In this document: one piece after another, positions 5,596 to 8,707 of the stretch
Numbering within the stretch: position 1 is the stretch's first letter
Layout: every line of letters begins with the position of its first letter
DNA from: Nitrospirota bacterium
GTDB taxonomy: Bacteria; Nitrospirota; Nitrospiria; Nitrospirales; NS-4
Direction of reading: 5' to 3'
NCBI GenBank assembly: GCA_005877525.1
Contig: VBON01000060.1
Span: forward strand, 1-8,707
DNA length: 8,707 bases
The notes under the pieces: generated by a model
Databases searched by the model: none
What the model was told of the DNA's origin: nothing
Seen by the model: only the letters and a program-made list of their open reading frames with translations
Made by a program: the position numbers and the translations under genes

Positions 5596-5744
5596 CAGGC
5601 TACCCGCACAGGAGAAAGCACTACGCCGAGTCATGGCTGAAATCCGGAGACCACAATATGTGGAATGACTTGTTGCATTTGAATACTAAATCTGGTAGAA
5701 ACCCGCCGCATATCAAGCCGCATATCAAGCACGGAGGCTTATGA
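5592..5744 (+). CDS. Possible 50-residue His-rich small protein between rhh and scpA
   Basis: The ATG at 5592 overlaps the preceding stop (ATGA). The frame runs 50 codons to a TGA at 5742-5744 that overlaps the scpA ATG at 5741, again ATGA. The product is basic with seven His (positions 6, 10, 21, 29, 40, 44, 47) and ends PHIKPHIKHGGL. The duplicated PHIK comes from a tandem 12-bp repeat. The two exact 4-base overlaps match the scpA-scpB junction and are the main support. Against it, the Shine-Dalgarno is weak (GAAGAA abuts the start), no family is recognised, and the region could simply be a leader whose translation helps couple scpA. Confidence 0.4.
   Translation: MTGYPHRRKHYAESWLKSGDHNMWNDLLHLNTKSGRNPPHIKPHIKHGGL
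5705..5728 (+). repeat. Tandem 12-bp direct repeat (2 copies)
   Basis: GCCGCATATCAA occurs twice in direct contact, with a further GC, immediately upstream of the scpA ribosome binding site. The unit length is a multiple of three, so the 50-codon frame stays open and the duplicated residues are PHIK. Confidence 0.9.
5733..5737 (+). promoter_or_regulatory. Ribosome binding site of scpA
   Basis: GGAGG lies only three bases before the ATG at 5741, a short spacing. Translation may rely partly on coupling with the ATGA overlap, or begin at the GTG at 5750. Confidence 0.55.
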
Positions 5745-6535
5745 CTGAGCGGGTAGAAACAGGGCTGGATAGCTTTGAGGCGTCCTACCTGATCCGCTTG
5801 GAGCAATTTGAAGGCCCCCTCGATCTCTTGCTGCACTTGATTAAAAAAAACGAGATCAACATCTATGATATTCCGATGGCGCTCGTCACGAAACAGTATC
5901 TGGAACATATTAATCTGATGAAGTCGCTGAACCTTGTGGTCGCGGGGGAATTTCTCGTCCTGGCGGCAACGTTGATCCACATCAAGTCAAAGATGCTGCT
6001 GCCGAGCGAGCCGGATGGCGAGGAGGAAGAGGGACAGGACCCTCGAGCCGAACTCGTGCGCCAGCTCTTGCAATACAAGCAGTTCAAGGAAGCAGCGTAC
6101 GATCTGCAAGACCGCGAGCGACTCTGGCGAGAAGTGTATAGACGTGCTCCGCTCCTGAGCGCGACGCCGAGGGAGAGTGAGGAGACACCTCTTGAACTTA
6201 CGCTGTTCGACTTGATGGACGCGCTCCAAGACGTCGTTCGGCGGGCGCCGTCGAAGGCCTTATTGGAACTGACCACCGATCATTGGACGGTCAAAGATCG
6301 CATGAACTACATTCTGGAAAGGCTGGAGGAATCGGCGGCAGTCCCCTTCGACATGTTATTCTTGCCAGCCGACGGGCGGCTCGTGCTGATCGTCACATTT
6401 TTGGGGTTGTTGGAACTGATGCGGTTGAAACTGGTGCGGGTCTTTCAGCCGGAAACTTTCGGAGCGATCCTACTGTCTCGGGCCTTTTTGCCCGAGCTCG
6501 TGGATGCCATGCAACCGGGAGAGGATCAGCTATGA
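5741..6535 (+). CDS. scpA: Segregation and condensation protein A
   Basis: ScpA is the kleisin subunit that bridges the SMC heads in the SMC-ScpAB condensin and acts in chromosome compaction and segregation. At 264 residues it has the usual family length. The N-terminal kleisin signature FEGPLDLLLHLIKKNEINIYDIP (about residues 23-45) is followed by QYLEHINLMKSLNL, then AGEFLVLAATLIHIKSKMLLP. The acidic EEEEG linker leads to the middle helix region, and a C-terminal winged-helix domain (VKDRMNYILERL to the FVALLEL-like segment VTFLGLLELMRL and FGAILL) contacts the SMC cap. The stop overlaps the scpB start as ATGA at 6532-6535, the classic scpAB coupling. It is probably transcribed with the small genes upstream. 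Confidence 0.95.
   Translation: MTERVETGLDSFEASYLIRLEQFEGPLDLLLHLIKKNEINIYDIPMALVTKQYLEHINLMKSLNLVVAGEFLVLAATLIHIKSKMLLPSEPDGEEEEGQDPRAELVRQLLQYKQFKEAAYDLQDRERLWREVYRRAPLLSATPRESEETPLELTLFDLMDALQDVVRRAPSKALLELTTDHWTVKDRMNYILERLEESAAVPFDMLFLPADGRLVLIVTFLGLLELMRLKLVRVFQPETFGAILLSRAFLPELVDAMQPGEDQL
6517..6525 (+). promoter_or_regulatory. Ribosome binding site of scpB
   Basis: GGGAGAGGA ends six bases before the ATG at 6532. This fixes the scpB start inside the ATGA overlap rather than at an upstream in-frame ATG at 6283. Confidence 0.75.
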
Positions 6536-7245
6536 ACATCGAGGCGGAAAGCGCGATCGCAGACTACGAGAGTCTGAACAGCCACGGCAACGGCAGGACA
6601 GTCACCGTCCCTGCCCACATGCCGCTCATCTCAGCCGTAAACGGATTAAAGGGCATTCTCGAAGCGGTCCTGTTCGTAGCAGGAGAGCCTCTCACACTGG
6701 ACCGGCTGGTGACCGTGCTGGAAGGCTCCTCGCGGGCCGAAGTCCGTGACGCAATGAGTGCCTTGCAGACGGACTATGCTGCGGACGGCCGGGGACTTCA
6801 GGTCCTCGAGGTTGCCGGCGGCTACCAGATCGCGACCCGGGTTGACTGTGCCCCCTGGATCAAGCGACTGGAGAAGGTGAAGGCAGGTGCGAAGTTGTCT
6901 CGGAGCGCGATGGAGACACTCGCGATTATTGCCTACAAACAACCGCTGGTTCGGGGCGAGATCGAACAGATTCGCGGCGTCGATACCGCCGGGGTCTTAA
7001 GGACCCTGCTCGATCGACGTTTGATTCGCATTGTAGGGCGCAAAGATATCCCTGGCCGGCCGATCATGTATGGCACCAGCAAGCAATTCCTTCAAGCGTT
7101 CGGGCTCAACGATCTGTCGGATCTTCCCGCCCTCCGCGACATCAAGGATCTGGGAGAACCGGATCAGCTGATTCTGCCGGAAATGGAAGCGGGGATTCAG
7201 TCCCGGTCTGCGGATGCGATGGCAGGGCAGGAGGTCCACGGATAA
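6532..7245 (+). CDS. scpB: Segregation and condensation protein B
   Basis: ScpB forms a dimer of tandem winged-helix proteins that binds ScpA within the SMC condensin. The 237-residue product shows LKGILEAVLFVAGEPLTLDRL (about 39-59), GLQVLEVAGGYQIATR in the first winged helix, LSRSAMETLAIIAYKQPLVRGEIEQIRGVD in the second, and the conserved RPIMYGTSKQFLQAFGLNDLSDLP near the end. It carries about 30 extra N-terminal residues before Met30 (6619) compared with a minimal ScpB, and a disordered C-terminal tail of about 30 residues. The start is set by the Shine-Dalgarno at 6517-6525 and the ATGA overlap. A structured element begins 10 bases after the stop codon. Confidence 0.95.
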   Translation: MNIEAESAIADYESLNSHGNGRTVTVPAHMPLISAVNGLKGILEAVLFVAGEPLTLDRLVTVLEGSSRAEVRDAMSALQTDYAADGRGLQVLEVAGGYQIATRVDCAPWIKRLEKVKAGAKLSRSAMETLAIIAYKQPLVRGEIEQIRGVDTAGVLRTLLDRRLIRIVGRKDIPGRPIMYGTSKQFLQAFGLNDLSDLPALRDIKDLGEPDQLILPEMEAGIQSRSADAMAGQEVHG

Positions 7246-7255
7246 CAGGGGATAA

Positions 7256-7292
7256 GGACGCGTCTCGGCGCGTCCAGGGCGGGTGGGTGTAA
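7256..7292 (+). repeat. TCTCGG-loop hairpin with G-rich tail, copy B
   Basis: GGACGCG (7256-7262) and CGCGTCC (7269-7275) form a perfect 7-bp stem with the same TCTCGG loop as copy A. The tail (7276-7292) matches copy A except for one missing base and two substitutions, and ends TGGGTGTAA. It lies 10 bases after the scpB stop, in a convergent gap. The stem differs from copy A while pairing is kept, so structure rather than stem sequence is what the two copies share. Confidence 0.7.
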
Positions 7293-7320
7293 AAGGGGCA
7301 GCACTGATTGCGCTGCCCCT
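7291..7320 (-). terminator. Intrinsic terminator of the globin gene
   Basis: On the minus strand, AGGGGCAGC (7320-7312), a nine-base loop and GCTGCCCCT (7302-7294) form a perfect 9-bp GC-rich stem that runs into a TTTT tract (7294-7291). It lies 23 bases past the stop codon of the minus-strand globin gene. The same stem on the plus strand could hinder transcripts leaving scpB but has no T tract there. Confidence 0.75.
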
Positions 7321-7343
7321 GGTCCTTGTACTGCGACGATAGG

Positions 7344-7796
7344 CTACGGTCTCTCCACGATATCTTTCCTCATTGGCCCGAGTACCGAGAGGAGTTCATT
7401 TTTTTCGCGATCAGGGACTTTGAATTTGTTCAGCGTCTCGACTAGATCCCCGACTAATGCGTCAAAGTCGGCGTTCGAAATTCCCATGCCAGCATGCGCG
7501 GTGCGCATATCGCGTCCCGTGTAGGCGCAGGGACCGCCGGAGGCCGCGCAGATCTGATCCACCAGGTTCATCTTCAATCGCGGGATGTTGGCACTGGCAA
7601 ACCGGCCGTTAATACGGCTGTCGGCAGCAACCCGCGCCACAAAGTCATCGACCACGGCGGTGATCGCCGGCTTCTCACCCAAACGCTGATACAAGGATGC
7701 AGATTGCATATTGTCGGTGCTTGTGCCGGTCGAGCTACAGCCGGCGGTGAAGCCGGTGAGAACGAAGGCCGCGATCCAGGTTGGGCTAATTTTCAT
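7344..7796 (-). CDS. Lipoprotein group 1 truncated hemoglobin
   Basis: The 150-residue protein has a lipoprotein signal (MKISPTWIAAFVLTGFTAGC, Cys20) and a short Ser/Thr linker. From residue 34 it is a group 1 truncated globin: SLYQRLGEKPAI, VVDDFVARVAADSRI, PRLKMNLVDQICAASGGPC-YTGRDMRTAHAGMGI. His101 in MRTAHAG is the expected proximal (F8) heme ligand. The usual B10 Tyr is replaced by Val53 (FV instead of FY), and Cys83 and Cys90 could form a disulfide. It should sit on the periplasmic face as a lipid-anchored heme protein. Roles in NO or O2 chemistry are known for the group but not shown here. AGGAGG lies 10 bases before the ATG, and the gene ends at a strong intrinsic terminator. Confidence 0.93.
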   Translation of the reverse strand: MKISPTWIAAFVLTGFTAGCSSTGTSTDNMQSASLYQRLGEKPAITAVVDDFVARVAADSRINGRFASANIPRLKMNLVDQICAASGGPCAYTGRDMRTAHAGMGISNADFDALVGDLVETLNKFKVPDREKNELLSVLGPMRKDIVERP

Positions 7797-7805
7797 AATA
7801 TTTTT

Positions 7806-7811
7806 TCCTCC
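7806..7811 (-). promoter_or_regulatory. Ribosome binding site of the globin gene
   Basis: On the minus strand, a GGAGG-type sequence within AAAAGGAGGAAA precedes the ATG at 7796 by about 10 bases, a near-perfect Shine-Dalgarno in an A-rich setting. Confidence 0.75.
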
Positions 7812-7847
7812 TTTTGGTTGTGTGTCATGATCGTGGTCCTACTGGCC

Positions 7848-7856
7848 AATCTAGCA
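7848..7856 (-). promoter_or_regulatory. Possible extended -10 promoter of the globin gene
   Basis: The minus strand reads TGCTAGATT, an extended -10 element placing the transcript start near 7841 and a leader of about 45 bases. No -35 box is seen at the expected distance, so this is tentative. Confidence 0.3.
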
Positions 7857-7885
7857 TTTCTCTTTCTGACTACGAGACGGCCCTC

Positions 7886-8707
7886 GTGTCGGATTTCCTA
7901 ACATCGAAATTTTTTCTCGTCGGTCGTTTGATTTTGGCTATAGGGCTTACCGCCGCCGGGGCATTGGCGTTTTTACCCGCGCCCACGCACCTGCTATGGA
8001 TGGTGGCGCTGGGTGTCACGGAATGGGGACATTGGCTTACGCTGCTTGCGCTGACGCTCCTGATTCTTGGTGGCTTCGGGATTTCCCGCAGCGGCACATT
8101 CTCGGCTACCGGCCTGGCGGGCGCCCTGCTCTGTCTCGTCGCTGCGTGTTTTACGGTGACACCTGTTTTACGAGGAGTTCTGATCGCTCGGGAACTCCAC
8201 TCCCAGCTGGAACACTCCTTCGGGATGGCCGAAGCAGACCGTATCGATGATGCTGCGAGGAAAGCGACCCCGCTTGTGCTCAGTAATCTCTTCAAGGGCG
8301 TGGACGTGCCGGCCATTCAGCCGACCAGCGTGATCTATCGGAAGGATGAAAGCCAGGAACTGAGCCTCGATCTTTATCAGCCCTCAAGCCAGCGCGGTTC
8401 CGGCCAACGGGTAGGGGTCCTGATTGTTCATGGAGGAGGCTGGCAGAGCGGAAATAGCCGGGAATTTGCGGCCCTCAATCGCGATCTTGCGGGACGGGGC
8501 TATCTGGTAGCGGCGATCAACTATCGTCTGGCGCCTCAATATAAGTTTCCAGACGCCTTGGAGGATGTGAGACAAGCGATCGCCTATCTGAGGACCCACG
8601 CGGCTGATCTGGGGCTCGATGGAGATCGCCTGGTGCTTTTAGGACGGTCCGCCGGCGGGCAGTTGGCGTTGCTTGCAGGCTATGCTGGTGATCCAGCCGT
8701 GCGCGGC
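7886..8707 (+). CDS. Membrane-anchored alpha/beta hydrolase (esterase-like), 3'-partial
   Basis: The frame is open to the last base of the window, so the C-terminus, with the expected catalytic Asp and His, is missing. The visible 274 residues begin with about three hydrophobic helices (roughly 9-31, 47-66, 76-95) and a linker of about 60 residues. An alpha/beta hydrolase domain of the HSL/carboxylesterase type follows: the oxyanion motif HGGGW at 182-186, the family motif NYRLAPQYKFP around 213-223, and the nucleophile elbow GRSAGG with Ser255. The catalytic domain would be tethered to the inner membrane; the substrate is unknown. The GTG at 7886 gives the most natural N-terminus but lacks a clear ribosome binding site. 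The frame stays open back to 7799 with TTG 7814 and GTG 7820 as alternatives. It is divergent from the globin gene. Confidence 0.85.
   Translation, partial: MSDFLTSKFFLVGRLILAIGLTAAGALAFLPAPTHLLWMVALGVTEWGHWLTLLALTLLILGGFGISRSGTFSATGLAGALLCLVAACFTVTPVLRGVLIARELHSQLEHSFGMAEADRIDDAARKATPLVLSNLFKGVDVPAIQPTSVIYRKDESQELSLDLYQPSSQRGSGQRVGVLIVHGGGWQSGNSREFAALNRDLAGRGYLVAAINYRLAPQYKFPDALEDVRQAIAYLRTHAADLGLDGDRLVLLGRSAGGQLALLAGYAGDPAVRG

Noticed and set aside
6477..6496. CTCGGGC / GCCCGAG hairpin with a T-rich loop
   Set aside because: It lies inside scpA coding sequence, has no conserved tail or T tract after the stem, and is probably a coincidence of codons.
6283..6531. Longer scpB ORF starting at ATG 6283
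   Set aside because: The extra 83 codons lie inside scpA in another frame. The ATGA overlap and the GGGAGAGGA at 6517-6525 fix the start at 6532.
7385..7390. CCGAGA, reverse complement of the TCTCGG loop
   Set aside because: It lies within the globin gene and the flanking bases do not pair, so it is not a third copy of the element.
7494..7901. 135-codon plus-strand ORF opposite the globin gene
   Set aside because: It is antisense to a clear globin gene and covers its ribosome binding site; no domain is visible.

Overview
The window is about 58% GC by eye and comes from a Gram-negative-type bacterium. It encodes an OmpA-domain lipoprotein, a lipoprotein globin, a periplasmic repeat protein and what looks like the last strand of an outer-membrane barrel. 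The gene content and protein style (YajQ, ScpA/ScpB, lipoprotein group 1 globin, CstA) would fit Nitrospirota such as Nitrospira. That is an impression from memory, not a demonstrated assignment. There are no tRNA or rRNA genes, CRISPR arrays, IS elements or phage genes. It reads as ordinary chromosome with a decayed stretch in the middle.

Layout. 1-1869: carbon-starvation transporter CstA, cut at its 5' end by the window edge. 1912-2409: yajQ. 2410-2500: a structured intergenic segment between convergent genes. 2500-2694 (minus): a 64-residue Cys/His protein with a good divergent promoter. 2844-3664: an OmpA-domain lipoprotein split into two overlapping frames, probably by a one-base deletion. 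3880-4137: a small His-containing membrane protein. 4134-4241: a fragment that looks like the C-terminal end of an outer-membrane beta-barrel. 4243-5340: an exported Phe-periodic (pentapeptide-type) repeat protein with a C-terminal membrane anchor. 5392-7245: a tightly packed operon (ribbon-helix-helix-like protein, an unlisted 50-codon ORF, scpA, scpB) joined by three ATGA overlaps. 7246-7343: a second structured segment between convergent genes. 7344-7796 (minus): lipoprotein truncated hemoglobin. 7886-end: membrane-anchored alpha/beta hydrolase running off the window.

The most interesting signal is non-coding. The gaps after yajQ (2421-2458) and after scpB (7256-7292) carry the same element: a perfect 7-bp stem of different sequence in each copy, an identical TCTCGG loop, and a conserved G-rich tail ending in TGGGTGTAA, followed by a second hairpin. 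Changed stem sequence with preserved pairing, and an unchanged loop and tail, is what a structured RNA, an unusual terminator or a REP-like repeat would show. Both copies lie 10-12 bases after a stop codon, between convergent genes.

How the genes work together: ScpA and ScpB are the kleisin and winged-helix partners of the SMC condensin, and the small RHH-like gene and the 50-codon ORF appear to be co-transcribed ahead of them. The other genes (transport, envelope, globin, hydrolase) show no obvious common pathway.
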